From Bacillota bacterium (GTDB lineage Bacteria > Bacillota > Clostridia > Lachnospirales > Lachnospiraceae), in assembly GCA_023408815.1 (NCBI GenBank), contig JAEYJO010000058.1:87951-151950 (forward strand): 64,000 bases of DNA, given 5' to 3'. Made by a program: the position numbers and the translations under genes. The notes below the pieces were generated by a model, which was not told the DNA's origin, did no database searches, and was given only the letters and a program-made list of their open reading frames with translations. Positions within the stretch are counted from its first letter, which is position 1. Each line of letters starts with the position of its first letter. Below are positions 42,318 to 52,625 of this stretch, piece after piece.

Positions 42318-44882
42318 ATGAATATTGTTAATAAGGTTTTTGGAACTCACAGTGAGAGGGAATTAAAGAGAATAGAAAGCATTGCAGATAAGATCGAGGA
42401 TTTAAGACCCTCTATGAGAGAGTTGTCTGATGAACAACTGAGAGAAAAGACAAAAGAGTACAAAAAGCGTTTACAAGACGGAGAGACGTTAGACGACCTT
42501 CTGCCGGAAGCTTTTGCCACTGTCAGAGAAGCAGCGAAGAGAGTACTTAATATGGAGCATTACCGCGTACAGCTTATCGGTGGTATGATCCTGCATCAGG
42601 GACGTATTGCTGAGATGAAGACCGGTGAAGGTAAGACTCTGGTCTCCACTTTGCCGGCTTATTTAGAGGCTCTGGCGGGAAAAGGCGTACATGTGGTAAC
42701 CGTCAACGACTATCTGGCGAAGCGCGATGCTGAGTGGATGGGACAGGTACACGAATTTTTAGGACTTAAGGTCGGTGTTGTTTTGAACGATATGAAGCCC
42801 GAGGAACGCAGGGAGGCTTATAACTGTGATATTACGTATGTGACGAACAACGAGCTCGGCTTCGATTACTTAAGAGATAACATGGTTATATATAAAGAAC
42901 AGCTCGTACTTCGTGATCTGCACTACGCAATTATCGACGAGGTGGACTCCGTTCTCGTCGATGAAGCGAGAACGCCTCTCATTATTTCCGGTCAGAGCGG
43001 CAAGTCCACCAAGTTGTACGAGGCATGTGATGTCCTTGCAAGACAGCTCACCCGCGGTGAGGATATGGCGGACCTTACGAAGATGGACGCCATTATGGGT
43101 GTGGAGCGAGAAGAGACGGGAGACTTCATCGTCAATGAGAAGGACAAGATTGTTAACCTGACGGCAGAAGGTGTTGCCAAGGTGGAACGATTCTTTCAGA
43201 TAGAAAATCTTGCTGATCCGGACAATCTGGAAATCCAGCATAACATTAACCTCGCCCTCAGAGCACATAACCTTATGTTCAGAGATCAGGATTATGTGGT
43301 AAAGGACGATCAGGTCTTGATTGTAGATGAATTTACAGGACGTATTATGGCAGGAAGACGTTATTCGGACGGTCTGCATCAGGCTATTGAGGCGAAGGAG
43401 CATGTAAAGGTCAAGAGAGAAAGTAAGACCCTTGCTACCATAACCTTCCAGAATTTCTTCAATAAGTTCGAGAAGAAAGCGGGTATGACGGGTACTGCAT
43501 TGACGGAGGAAAAGGAGTTCCGCGATATTTACGGAATGGATGTTATTGAGATCCCGACGAATAGTCCGATAATCAGGCAGGATTTGCAGGACGCCGTATA
43601 CAAGACGAGAAAAGAGAAGCTGCACGCCATCGTAGAAGCGGTGGCAGCAGCTCATGAGAAGGGACAGCCGGTATTGGTCGGAACAATTACCATCGAAGCT
43701 TCGGAAGAATTAAGCAAGATGCTGACCAAACGCGGAATTACCCATAAAGTGCTGAATGCCAAGTTCCACGAGCTGGAAGCGGAAATCGTTGCGGATGCAG
43801 GTGTGCACGGAGCGGTTACCATTGCCACCAACATGGCAGGACGTGGTACGGATATTAAACTGGACGATGAAGCGCGGGCAGCAGGCGGCCTTAAGATCGT
43901 AGGTACGGAGCGCCATGAATCGAGACGTATCGATAATCAGCTTCGCGGCCGTTCCGGCCGTCAGGGAGATCCGGGTGAATCCAAGTTCTACATTTCACTG
44001 GATGATGAATTGATGAGGTTATTCGGCTCTGAAAGACTGATTAGCATGTTCAATGCTCTCGGAATTCCGGAGAATCAGGAAATTGAGCATAAGTCTTTGA
44101 CAAAAGCGATAGAATCCGCACAGAAGAAGATAGAGAACAATAACTTCGGTATCAGAAAGAACCTGTTGGAATACGATCAGGTTATGAACGAACAGAGAGA
44201 AATCATATACGAAGAGAGACGTCAGGTATTAAGCGGACAGAGCATGCGCGACGCCATTTTCAAGATGATTACCGATATCGCGGAAAATGCTGTAGACATC
44301 AGTATCAGCGACGACGCAGATATCGGCGATTGGAATTTTGCAGAGTTAAACGCCTTGCTTCTGCCTACGATACCCCTTCGTCCGGTCAATACGGGAAGGG
44401 TATTAAAGCCGAAGAAGAACAGCCTAAAGCAGCAGCTTAAGGAAGAAGCGGTAAAATTATATGAAAGCAAGGAAACAGAATTCCCCAATCCCGAAGCGAT
44501 GCGTGAAATCGAGCGCGTGATTTTACTGAAAGTAATCGATAGAAAATGGATGGATCATATCGATGATATGGAACAGCTTCGCCAGGGAGTAGGATTGCAG
44601 GCTTACGCACAGAGAGATCCTCTTGTGGAATATAAGCTCAACGGATACGAGATGTTCGATGAGATGGCGCAGAATATTAAGGAAGAAACAGTCCGCCTGC
44701 TGTTCCATGTAAGAATCGAGCAGAAGGTAGAGAGAGAACAGGTTGCGAAAGTAACGGGAACGAATAAGGACGATACCTTGCAGAAGGGCCCCGTAAAACG
44801 CGAGACGGCTAAGGTATATCCCAACGATCCCTGCCCTTGCGGAAGCGGCAAGAAGTATAAGCAGTGCTGCGGGCGCAAGTAA
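42318..44882 (+). CDS. secA: preprotein translocase ATPase SecA
   Basis: Motor of the Sec export pathway, 854 residues. The Walker A motif TGEGKT is at 102-107, the DEVDSVLVDEARTPLI (DEAD-like) box and TGTALTEEKEF of the preprotein cross-linking and helicase regions are intact, and the C-terminal zinc tail CPCGSGKKYKQCC ends the protein, as needed to bind SecB-like partners or ribosomes. ATG 42318 has GGGAG at 42306-42310. Full length and all motifs point to the essential SecA1 rather than the accessory SecA2. prfB follows after 52 bases. Confidence 0.97.
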   Translation: MNIVNKVFGTHSERELKRIESIADKIEDLRPSMRELSDEQLREKTKEYKKRLQDGETLDDLLPEAFATVREAAKRVLNMEHYRVQLIGGMILHQGRIAEMKTGEGKTLVSTLPAYLEALAGKGVHVVTVNDYLAKRDAEWMGQVHEFLGLKVGVVLNDMKPEERREAYNCDITYVTNNELGFDYLRDNMVIYKEQLVLRDLHYAIIDEVDSVLVDEARTPLIISGQSGKSTKLYEACDVLARQLTRGEDMADLTKMDAIMGVEREETGDFIVNEKDKIVNLTAEGVAKVERFFQIENLADPDNLEIQHNINLALRAHNLMFRDQDYVVKDDQVLIVDEFTGRIMAGRRYSDGLHQAIEAKEHVKVKRESKTLATITFQNFFNKFEKKAGMTGTALTEEKEFRDIYGMDVIEIPTNSPIIRQDLQDAVYKTRKEKLHAIVEAVAAAHEKGQPVLVGTITIEASEELSKMLTKRGITHKVLNAKFHELEAEIVADAGVHGAVTIATNMAGRGTDIKLDDEARAAGGLKIVGTERHESRRIDNQLRGRSGRQGDPGESKFYISLDDELMRLFGSERLISMFNALGIPENQEIEHKSLTKAIESAQKKIENNNFGIRKNLLEYDQVMNEQREIIYEERRQVLSGQSMRDAIFKMITDIAENAVDISISDDADIGDWNFAELNALLLPTIPLRPVNTGRVLKPKKNSLKQQLKEEAVKLYESKETEFPNPEAMREIERVILLKVIDRKWMDHIDDMEQLRQGVGLQAYAQRDPLVEYKLNGYEMFDEMAQNIKEETVRLLFHVRIEQKVEREQVAKVTGTNKDDTLQKGPVKRETAKVYPNDPCPCGSGKKYKQCCGRK

Positions 44883-44934
44883 ATCGCCGTTTGATAAAAG
44901 CGGCAGAAATTATAGAAAGTGTGGTGAACGTTAA

Positions 44935-46060
44935 GTGGTAGAATTGGATCAGATGAAATTAGAATTGCAGACATATGAAAGTCCGCTTGCGGAAGTGAGG
45001 GATTCACTTTGACTTAGATAATAAGCAAAGGCGAATCGAAGAGCTGGAAAGGGAAATGGAGGCTCCGGGATTTTGGGATGAACCCGATATTTCCAACCGC
45101 AAGATGAAGGAACTGAAAAGTCTAAAGGATATAGTGGATACGATAAACGGTCTGAAGGGCCAGTACGAGGACATTGGCGCGCTGATTGAAATGGGCTATG
45201 AGGAAGAGGACCAGGAGATGGCTGCGGAAATCCGCAGCGAACTGAATTCCTTTATAGAAACCTTCGAATTGATCCGCATCAATACCCTTCTGTCGGGCGA
45301 ATATGACAAAAACAACGCCATTTTAAAGCTTAATGCAGGTGCCGGCGGAACGGAGAGCTGCGATTGGTGCGGTATGCTCTACCGAATGTATACCAGATGG
45401 GCGGAACGAAGAGGGTTCACTATCGACGTATTGGATTATCTGGACGGTGATGAGGCCGGAATCAAATCCGTAACCTTTCAGGTCAACGGAGAGAATGCTT
45501 ATGGCTATTTGAAATCGGAGAAGGGCGTTCACCGCCTGGTGAGAATCTCTCCCTTCAACGCGCAGGGAAAGAGACAGACCTCTTTCGTATCGCTGGATGT
45601 AATGCCGGATATAGAAGACGATATGGATATTGAAATCAATGACGACGACCTTCGCATCGACACCTATCGAAGCAGCGGAGCGGGTGGTCAGCATATCAAT
45701 AAGACCTCCTCGGCAATCCGTATCACGCATCTTCCCACCGGAATTGTGGTACAGTGTCAAAATGAACGCTCCCAATTCCAAAACAAGGATAAGGCGATGC
45801 AGATGCTGAAAGCGAAGCTGTATATGCTGAGACAGGAAGAAAATGCGGAGAAGCTTTCCGGTATTCGCGGCGAGGTAAAAGAAATCGGATGGGGAAATCA
45901 AATACGTTCTTACGTGCTGCAGCCCTATACGATGGTAAAGGACCATAGGACGGAGGAAGAATCCGGCAATGCGGACGGTGTGTTAGACGGTGCTTTGGAT
46001 CCTTTCATCAATGCATATCTGAAATGGATAAGCACGGGAAAGAAAAATACAGAACAATAA
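44935..46060 (+). CDS. prfB: peptide chain release factor 2 with programmed +1 frameshift
   Basis: RF2, which ends translation at UGA and UAA, 374 residues after recoding. The first 25 codons from GTG 44935 end at an in-frame TGA (45010-45012) inside CTTTGAC; slipping one base forward on CTT joins the frame that continues to 46060. AGGG (44998-45001) lies upstream of the CTT as the stimulating Shine-Dalgarno-like element. This is the known RF2 autoregulatory frameshift. The body shows the RF2 SPF tripeptide in RISPFNAQGK and GGQ in SGAGGQHINKTSS. An annotation starting at 45056 would be an artefact. Confidence 0.96.
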
Positions 46061-46094
46061 AAACGGACTCCTGAGAGTCAGTCATTCAAACGAT

Positions 46095-46137
46095 GAGAGG
46101 TCAGTAAGTGGAAAAATCACCTGCTGACCTCTCGTTT
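46095..46137. terminator. terminator between convergent prfB and chemoreceptor genes
   Basis: A 16-bp stem with one mismatch and one G-T pair (GAGAGGTCAG at 46095-46104 with CTGACCTCTC at 46124-46133) and loop GAAAAAT, followed by GTTTAATATTT. The palindrome can serve both directions. Confidence 0.75.
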
Positions 46138-46149
46138 AATATTTATGAA

Positions 46150-48144
46150 TTATACCTGGAACTTTGCAATTTCTTCTATTAGTCTGTAAGTACTCTTTTT
46201 TGTCTTTTCTACAATTTCCTGCACTTCACTGGCTTTTTGAGTGGTATCGGAAACCCGGTTTGCAATGTCTGTAGTCCCTTTGGCGCCTTCATTTGCAGCG
46301 ATAGCAACACCGTCGATTGCACTTATGATGTTTTGGATAGCGGATAACAGCACACTGGAACTGGAATAAAATTCTGATACCAGTTCATCCACGTATTTGG
46401 CATCCTTACTGTAGTGTTCTGCAACCTCCAGCAATACGGCATAATCATTAACAACATCCGTAGAAATATAGGATAATACATCTTGTGCGCATTCAGACAG
46501 GCGGTCAACAGAGCCTGTTACCCTGGAGGTAGTTTCCTGGATCTTTAGAACAGCATTCTTGGACTGTTCTGCCAGAACCCGGATTTCTTCTGCAACAACC
46601 GAAAAGCCTTTTCCTGCTTCACCGGCTCTGGCTGCTTCTATGGAGGCGTTTAAAGCGAGAAGATTCGTCTGCGCGGTAATCTGCATAATGGATTCGGAAA
46701 GAATATCGATTTCCTTAACAACCTTAGTAGCATTCAGGGCATCTTGCAAATTTTGCTGGGTATTAGTTAATGCCTCTTTTGCCTTTCGAGTGGAAGCGAT
46801 GACATTATCTTTGGTCTGATTTGCTCTCCGGTTAATCGCTTCCGCTTCAGTTGCCCCCTCCTGAGAGCGTGTTGCTATCTGCTGTGCAGTATGTTCGATT
46901 TCCTGAGCGGTCGCAGACATTTCTTCCGAAGATGCAGCAGTCTCCTCCATACCGGCAGATAATTCTTCGGTGGTGGCAGAAACATCCCCGATATTATCAT
47001 ATAGAATGCCGACATTGTTTACTACCTGATCGACATCACTTTCGATATATTTGGATTCCGTCTTAACCTGGTTGATCAGATTTCGGAGGGCGACCTGCAT
47101 TTGCTGAATACCAACAGATATGATTCCTATTTCATCCTTCCGAAGGAGATTCGCCTTCGTTATTTCCTGAGTGAAATCTCCTCCGGCAATAGTGCGGATG
47201 GAAGAATCGAGGGAACGAATCGGCTTAACAATCTGATGTGTTGCACGTTCAATAGAAATTCCAATCACAAGAAGAGCGAAAACAAATGTAATCAGAATGT
47301 TTATCAATAATTGATTGAGGCTTTTCATAATTTCCTGTTCAGATACGGCAATTATCACAGACCAGTGAGTGCCGGGTACTGGGGCAAAATATGCGATTAA
47401 TTTCTTGCCGCCTATGGTATAGACAGATGATTCTGATCCGCCGCTGGAGATTTTGTTCTCAAGTTCACTCAGGCCGCTGCCTTCTAATTCACTTATCTTT
47501 TTGCTGATAATACTGTCATCCTGATGTGCAAGAATAGTACCATCTATATTGTTAACAAGATAAGCATATCCGGTCTCACCATAAGTGATTTGCTTTACAA
47601 ACTCCGTGATATTCTCTAAACTGATATCACTGGCAAGAACACCGCGAAAGTTTCCGGAGGTATCATTGAGGAGGACGCTGCTGGATACCACCAATTTATT
47701 CGTTACCAGGTCGAGATAGGGATCGGTGAAGCCAGCCGTTTCAGCATCATTTCCGAGCGTGTACCAATCACGTTGTCTTGGATCATAATCTGCCGGGGGT
47801 GTCCAGCCGGATCCATCGATCATTACACCATCCTTTGTACCGATATAAACATCGGAGAAGTTGGGATTGCTTTCTAAAATTGCAGAGAGATAGGATAATT
47901 CATCCGCAGAAGACAGGCCCATCTCCTCCAGGGTAGTCTTACTGCTGTTAATAATCTGTAATTGTACATTCAACCAGCCTTCTATTTTATTGGCACTGGA
48001 ATAAGCAGTTTCCGATAATATCTCGTCCATGTTCTTCTGAATCACCTGCCTGGCGAAAAAGTAACCGATTCCGGAAATTACTGCTAATGCCAACAAAATA
48101 ATTGGCAACAAAACTAGAAGCATCTTTAGTTTTAAGCTTTTCAT
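46150..48144 (-). CDS. methyl-accepting chemotaxis protein, dCache_1 amino-acid type
   Basis: Membrane chemoreceptor of 664 residues: helix 1 (about 8-30), extracellular double Cache domain, helix 2 (about 280-303), HAMP and signalling domain with LLALNASIEAARAGEAGKGF. The known amino-acid-binding motif of dCache_1 sensors is visible: Tyr120, Arg125, Trp127, Tyr128 (in YDPRQRDWY), Tyr143, and Asp173 in LASDIS. That predicts direct binding of an amino-acid ligand. ATG 48144 has AGGAGG upstream, better than ATG 48168. Its terminator-flanked position suggests single-gene transcription. Confidence 0.94.
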   Translation of the reverse strand: MKSLKLKMLLVLLPIILLALAVISGIGYFFARQVIQKNMDEILSETAYSSANKIEGWLNVQLQIINSSKTTLEEMGLSSADELSYLSAILESNPNFSDVYIGTKDGVMIDGSGWTPPADYDPRQRDWYTLGNDAETAGFTDPYLDLVTNKLVVSSSVLLNDTSGNFRGVLASDISLENITEFVKQITYGETGYAYLVNNIDGTILAHQDDSIISKKISELEGSGLSELENKISSGGSESSVYTIGGKKLIAYFAPVPGTHWSVIIAVSEQEIMKSLNQLLINILITFVFALLVIGISIERATHQIVKPIRSLDSSIRTIAGGDFTQEITKANLLRKDEIGIISVGIQQMQVALRNLINQVKTESKYIESDVDQVVNNVGILYDNIGDVSATTEELSAGMEETAASSEEMSATAQEIEHTAQQIATRSQEGATEAEAINRRANQTKDNVIASTRKAKEALTNTQQNLQDALNATKVVKEIDILSESIMQITAQTNLLALNASIEAARAGEAGKGFSVVAEEIRVLAEQSKNAVLKIQETTSRVTGSVDRLSECAQDVLSYISTDVVNDYAVLLEVAEHYSKDAKYVDELVSEFYSSSSVLLSAIQNIISAIDGVAIAANEGAKGTTDIANRVSDTTQKASEVQEIVEKTKKSTYRLIEEIAKFQV

Positions 48145-48303
48145 AATAGTATCCTCCTTTATTTTCATCGTTTGTATAATAAGTTGTCACGTATTATAAC
48201 ACCGGAACTTATAGAAACGCAAGATAAAATGTACAAAACATATATGTACGTTATGAAATGTTGTAATGAATTTGGAAAGAGTTTTAAAAGATACTGTTAC
48301 ATA

Positions 48304-48346
48304 AAAAAAGAGGACATCGCTCAGTAATTGCGATCCCCTCTTTTTT
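48304..48346 (-). terminator. terminator after the DUF975-like gene
   Basis: AAAAAAGAGG and ATCGC pair with GCGAT and CCTCTTTTTT around a short loop; on the minus strand it ends in a long T-run. Confidence 0.85.
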
Positions 48347-48347
48347 A

Positions 48348-49073
48348 TTATTGTTCCTTCGGTTGATTTTTAACTAAGTCCATATAAAAGTTTGCCAAGG
48401 TGGCGTTCATATATGGGATGATCCATAGATATGCGATACAGCAGGAAAGAAGTCCGAGTAAAAGCAAAGGAAGAAAGCTCAGCTCTATATAGAATAGCCG
48501 CCCCTTATGCCCCTTCATCATATGACAACTCATCTTCAGGAGCTCCCTTGCCGAATAATCGGGGAAATCCTGAAGCAGATAAAATGCTTGAGAAAGCAAC
48601 AGGCTTACAAAGATCAAGACAACGCATCCGGCAATCAATGAAACCGACATGAGAAGCAGCATGACGGCGTTGCTGCCGTTTAAATAAAGATACTGAAAAA
48701 TTGCGGCCGGTGCCGTGCATAAGTAGGAAGCCAGACTAAGTATGAACTGGATGAGTATGGATTTATCCGGATGCAAACGAAATCCGAAAAAAACATCTCC
48801 CACGGTAACCGGCTGTTCGCATGCGATCTTCAAATAAAAGAAAGCCTGGCCTGAGGCGAACAGTCCTAAAAATAAGCTGATGATGAAAGAAACCAGGTAG
48901 TAAATCACGGTATAAACGATAGAGCCGTGAGGTATCATGAAAACCGGAATGGTTGACATAACTAAAGTGATCGCAGATACGGTCACAAAAGCTCCCACCG
49001 CGGTAGTATATTTTCCAAATAGCTGTTCTTTTGCCATGGCTTTCAATTCGGCAGAAGATTTGTAATTGTTCAT
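48348..49073 (-). CDS. DUF975-like integral membrane protein
   Basis: Membrane protein of 241 residues with about five to six helices; the N-terminal SSAELKAMAKEQLFGKY and the helix pair after it are characteristic of the DUF975 family, common in Lachnospiraceae and Ruminococcaceae. No catalytic residues are seen and no role is established. It is on the same strand as the two genes at 49142 and 50093, all small, and is closed by a terminator. The Pro-Asp-Tyr-Ser segment LLQDFPDYSARELLKMS in the second half is typical. Confidence 0.75.
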   Translation of the reverse strand: MNNYKSSAELKAMAKEQLFGKYTTAVGAFVTVSAITLVMSTIPVFMIPHGSIVYTVIYYLVSFIISLFLGLFASGQAFFYLKIACEQPVTVGDVFFGFRLHPDKSILIQFILSLASYLCTAPAAIFQYLYLNGSNAVMLLLMSVSLIAGCVVLIFVSLLLSQAFYLLQDFPDYSARELLKMSCHMMKGHKGRLFYIELSFLPLLLLGLLSCCIAYLWIIPYMNATLANFYMDLVKNQPKEQ

Positions 49074-49141
49074 AGATTAAGTCTCCAATTCTAAATCTGG
49101 TATTTTGCTAAGCCTGATATTGGACTAAGCCTGATAGGCTT

Positions 49142-49633
49142 TCACCCTGCAAGATTTACGTTCATGCCCCGGTACTTCATAGCATCCGTGGACTTTAAAT
49201 CCTGCTGGTAAGGGTTCTCTTCATTATAATATTTAATCTGCGTAGAGGTAGTGCCTCCCGATACATAGCTGCGCCCGCACTCAGGGCAGACGGAAGTATG
49301 TATGGAAACATTAGCGGAAACAACTTTTCCGTTATTTTGTGCAGCGTCCTTATAAGCGTTGGACACATGTTCCTGCTCGTGGGAACGCACCGCAGAAGCG
49401 GCTGCTCCGGGAGAAATATGTGCAGCGCTTTTAAAAGAAACCATTTCGTCGGAACCATCCTGATATTTCCGGTTCTTGCAGGTATCACATTCTGCAGGCG
49501 AAGATTTCCGCCCGAGCGATTTGACCTGAGATTCTCCGGAATTCAAAATCACACCCGGGCCGCTCTCATCCGCACCATATACTTTTATACCATAAATATT
49601 AGAAGTTCCGCTGATCGAATTTATCCCCATCAT
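49142..49633 (-). CDS. HExxH-containing putative metallopeptidase
   Basis: Protein of 163 residues without a signal peptide. It carries HEQEHV (an HExxH zinc-binding motif) within AVRSHEQEHVSNAY, preceded by CDTCKNRKYQDGSDEMVSFK and followed by CPECGRSYVSGG; the CxxC pairs suggest a second, structural metal site. The layout recalls the SprA-related putative metallopeptidases, but the match is by motif only. The gene lies between two small membrane-protein genes on the same strand. Substrate unknown. Confidence 0.6.
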   Translation of the reverse strand: MMGINSISGTSNIYGIKVYGADESGPGVILNSGESQVKSLGRKSSPAECDTCKNRKYQDGSDEMVSFKSAAHISPGAAASAVRSHEQEHVSNAYKDAAQNNGKVVSANVSIHTSVCPECGRSYVSGGTTSTQIKYYNEENPYQQDLKSTDAMKYRGMNVNLAG

Positions 49634-49646
49634 AATTGAGCCCCTT

Positions 49647-50093
49647 TCAATTATTAAATCCGTCGATAAAATCTCCTACTATATTCTCCAGAGAGTCGCC
49701 AAACACATCCTCCGAGTCTATTCCATAAATCTGCTCATACATCTTGTCATACTGCCTTGCGGTCCTCGTCAGAATATCGGGATTGTTCAATATGAAGACA
49801 AAGGAACTAACTATTACAGCTACATTTACAGCGAGACCGACAACTCCGCAGATAATGCCTGCCTTGGCATATTTTGCAAGTCTTGCTGCCCTGCCCTTGG
49901 ATAAAATGGCGAATAAAATGGCAAGGCTTCCGAAAATAAAAGGGAAATATACCGTCATCATAAATGCCGTTACAATAGAAATAGCACCGAGAAACAATGC
50001 TGCTCCGGCGAAACTGTCGCCCGCCTGCCTAACCGGCGGTCTATAAGGATATCCTTGGGGAGCGTGTCCCTGATTGGAATTATTAAAGTCCAT
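49647..50093 (-). CDS. small membrane protein, DUF4190-like
   Basis: Protein of 148 residues with a polar Asn/Gly/Gln/Pro-rich N-terminal tail (to about 25), two to three hydrophobic helices (about 27-100) and a polar C-terminus. Glycine-rich helix starts such as LAILFAILSKGRAARLAKYAKAG recall DUF4190 proteins. ATG 50093 has AGGAGG 7 bases upstream, so the longer frame from 50174 is rejected. It is divergent from tex. Function unknown. Confidence 0.65.
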   Translation of the reverse strand: MDFNNSNQGHAPQGYPYRPPVRQAGDSFAGAALFLGAISIVTAFMMTVYFPFIFGSLAILFAILSKGRAARLAKYAKAGIICGVVGLAVNVAVIVSSFVFILNNPDILTRTARQYDKMYEQIYGIDSEDVFGDSLENIVGDFIDGFNN

Positions 50094-50221
50094 AGAAAAA
50101 CCTCCTAAATATACATTGTTATTGTAACACTTAATAATTGATAATACAATCTTGAAAATAACGCACTTTATCATCTATAATAAATAATAAATAAACATTT
50201 TACCTTTGAATGGAGCAAGCT

Positions 50222-52567
50222 ATGGATATTATTCTAAAATTGAAAGATGAACTTAAGGTGGAAAAATGGCAGGTGGAAGCTGCCGTGAAATTAATCGACG
50301 AAGGGAATACCATTCCTTTCATATCCCGGTACCGTAAGGAGGTAACCGGTTCCCTTAACGACGAGGTGCTTCGCGATCTGTATGAAAGACTTGTATATCT
50401 GCGCAATCTGGAAGAAAAGAAAGAACAGGTAATCGGAAGTATAGAGGAACAAGGCAAGCTGACGGAGGAGTTGAAGGAGAAGATTCTTGCGGCAGAGACC
50501 CTTGTGGTGGTGGAAGACCTATATCGCCCTTACCGTCCCAAGAGGAAGACACGGGCCAGCGTAGCGAAGGAAAAAGGCCTCGAGGAGCTGGCGAAATGGA
50601 TTCTTGCCCAGAATGGCGAAAGCTCTTTGGAGGAGGAAGCTGCCAAGTACGTGAATGAAGAAAAAGAAGTGAAGAATGTTTCGGAAGCGATACAAGGAGC
50701 TAAAGACATTATCGCGGAGAGCATTTCCGATGAAGCAGATTACCGCATTTATATTCGCAATATTACGATAGAAGAGGGCGTCATTATCAGTGCCGCCAAA
50801 GATAAAAAAGCGGAAAGCGTATATGAAATGTATTACGATTACGAGGAACCTCTTAAGAAAGCGGCGGGCCATCGCATCCTCGCCCTAAATCGTGGTGAGA
50901 GCGAAAAGGTGCTTACGGTGAAGGTGGCGGCGCCCGAAGAGCGTATCTTACTATTTCTGGCGAAGAAGGTCATTACCTCGGACAATCCGGTTACGAAGCC
51001 GGTTCTTATAGAGGTCATCGAGGACAGCTACCGCCGTCTGATCGCTCCGGCGATCGAAAGGGAGATAAGAAATGATCTTACGGAAAAGGCGGAGGACGGA
51101 GCAATTTCCGTATTCGGGAAGAATCTGGAACAGCTTCTCATGCAGCCTCCTATTATAGGAAAGGTAGTGCTTGGCTGGGATCCGGCCTTTCGTACCGGCT
51201 GTAAGCTGGCGGTAGTGGACGAGACAGGAAAAGTGCTTGAGACCAAAGTCATTTACCCCACGGCGCCTCAGAACAAGGTAGAGGAATCGAAGAAGGAGCT
51301 GAAGCGGCTCATTAAGAAATATGGAATATCTTTGATTTCAGTAGGTAATGGTACCGCATCCAGAGAGTCGGAGCAGATAATCGTGGAATTGATCAAGGAA
51401 CTGGACACCCCGGTACAGTATGTTATTGTCAACGAGGCAGGGGCTTCCGTGTATTCTGCCAGCAAGCTTGCCACGGAGGAGTTTCCTAATTTCGACGTAG
51501 GACAAAGAAGCTCGGCATCTATTGCGCGAAGGCTGCAGGACCCTCTTGCCGAGCTGGTAAAAATCGATCCTAAATCGATCGGAGTAGGACAGTATCAGCA
51601 CGATATGAATCAGAAGAAGCTAAGCGATGCTTTAAGCGGAGTCGTAGAGGATTGTGTAAACAAGGTAGGCGTAGACTTAAATACTGCTTCGGCTTCTTTG
51701 CTGGAATACATTTCCGGAATTACCAAGGTAATCGCTAAGAACATCGTAGATTATAGAGAGAATAACGGGCGTTTTACCAACAGAAAGCAGCTTTTGAAGG
51801 TGGCCAAGCTGGGGCCGAAAGCCTATGAACAGTGTGCGGGTTTCATGCGTATTTTAGATGGTGTGAACCCACTGGACGCTACCAGCGTGCATCCCGAGTC
51901 ATATGAAGCGGCGATGAAGCTTTTGGGTAAGTTGGGGCTTACGATGGAGGATGTGAAGGAAGCCCAGAAGAAAGCGGGTTCTGAAAAAGGGAAGGCGAAA
52001 ACGGTAGCGCCAAAGCAGGAAAGACAGCCGAAGCAGAATAAGGTAGTGATCCGAAACACCGATACCGCCATGGGAAAAGCCCTTGCGGCAGCGATGGGCG
52101 GCGTGGCTCTTCAGGAATCTCCCGGTAAAACTGTGACAGAAGAGAACTCGCACAGCATCAGCTCCCTGGAGAAAAAGGTGAAGGACAAGAAAAAGACAGC
52201 ACAGGAGCTTGGCATCGGCGAAATTACGCTGACGGATATTTTGAAGGAGCTGGAAAAACCGGCAAGAGATCCCCGTGAGAACATGCCCGCACCTATTTTG
52301 AGACATGACGTGCTGGATATGAAGGATTTGAAACCCGGCATGGTTTTAAAAGGAACAGTGCGCAACGTTATTGATTTTGGTATTTTCGTGGACATCGGCG
52401 TACATCAGGACGGACTTGTACACATTTCCCAGATCACGGACAGATTTATCAAGCATCCGTTAGAGGCAGTAAGCGTCGGAGATGTGGTGGATGTTCAGGT
52501 GATTTCCGTAGACGTTCCCAAGAAACGGATTTCTTTAACGATGAAAATCAATAAGAGTAATAAATAA
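50222..52567 (+). CDS. tex: Tex family RNA-binding transcription accessory protein
   Basis: Protein of 781 residues acting in transcription or RNA metabolism. It has the Tex N-terminal region with the family hallmark IPFISRYRKEVTG, a YqgF-like RNase H fold (around LGWDPAFRTGCKLAVVD), helix-hairpin-helix repeats, and a C-terminal S1 domain (VLKGTVRNVIDFGIFVDIG). Between them lies a charged linker (about 585-690) longer than usual. ATG 50222 is preferred: GGAG is 7 bases upstream and the family start is near here; 50210 is an alternative. The next gene is separated by a riboswitch. Confidence 0.94.
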   Translation: MDIILKLKDELKVEKWQVEAAVKLIDEGNTIPFISRYRKEVTGSLNDEVLRDLYERLVYLRNLEEKKEQVIGSIEEQGKLTEELKEKILAAETLVVVEDLYRPYRPKRKTRASVAKEKGLEELAKWILAQNGESSLEEEAAKYVNEEKEVKNVSEAIQGAKDIIAESISDEADYRIYIRNITIEEGVIISAAKDKKAESVYEMYYDYEEPLKKAAGHRILALNRGESEKVLTVKVAAPEERILLFLAKKVITSDNPVTKPVLIEVIEDSYRRLIAPAIEREIRNDLTEKAEDGAISVFGKNLEQLLMQPPIIGKVVLGWDPAFRTGCKLAVVDETGKVLETKVIYPTAPQNKVEESKKELKRLIKKYGISLISVGNGTASRESEQIIVELIKELDTPVQYVIVNEAGASVYSASKLATEEFPNFDVGQRSSASIARRLQDPLAELVKIDPKSIGVGQYQHDMNQKKLSDALSGVVEDCVNKVGVDLNTASASLLEYISGITKVIAKNIVDYRENNGRFTNRKQLLKVAKLGPKAYEQCAGFMRILDGVNPLDATSVHPESYEAAMKLLGKLGLTMEDVKEAQKKAGSEKGKAKTVAPKQERQPKQNKVVIRNTDTAMGKALAAAMGGVALQESPGKTVTEENSHSISSLEKKVKDKKKTAQELGIGEITLTDILKELEKPARDPRENMPAPILRHDVLDMKDLKPGMVLKGTVRNVIDFGIFVDIGVHQDGLVHISQITDRFIKHPLEAVSVGDVVDVQVISVDVPKKRISLTMKINKSNK

Positions 52568-52625
52568 TACCTTGACAAAGACAAGCTTCGGACATATGAT
52601 GAATAAGGAACAATTAAAGAGAGAA

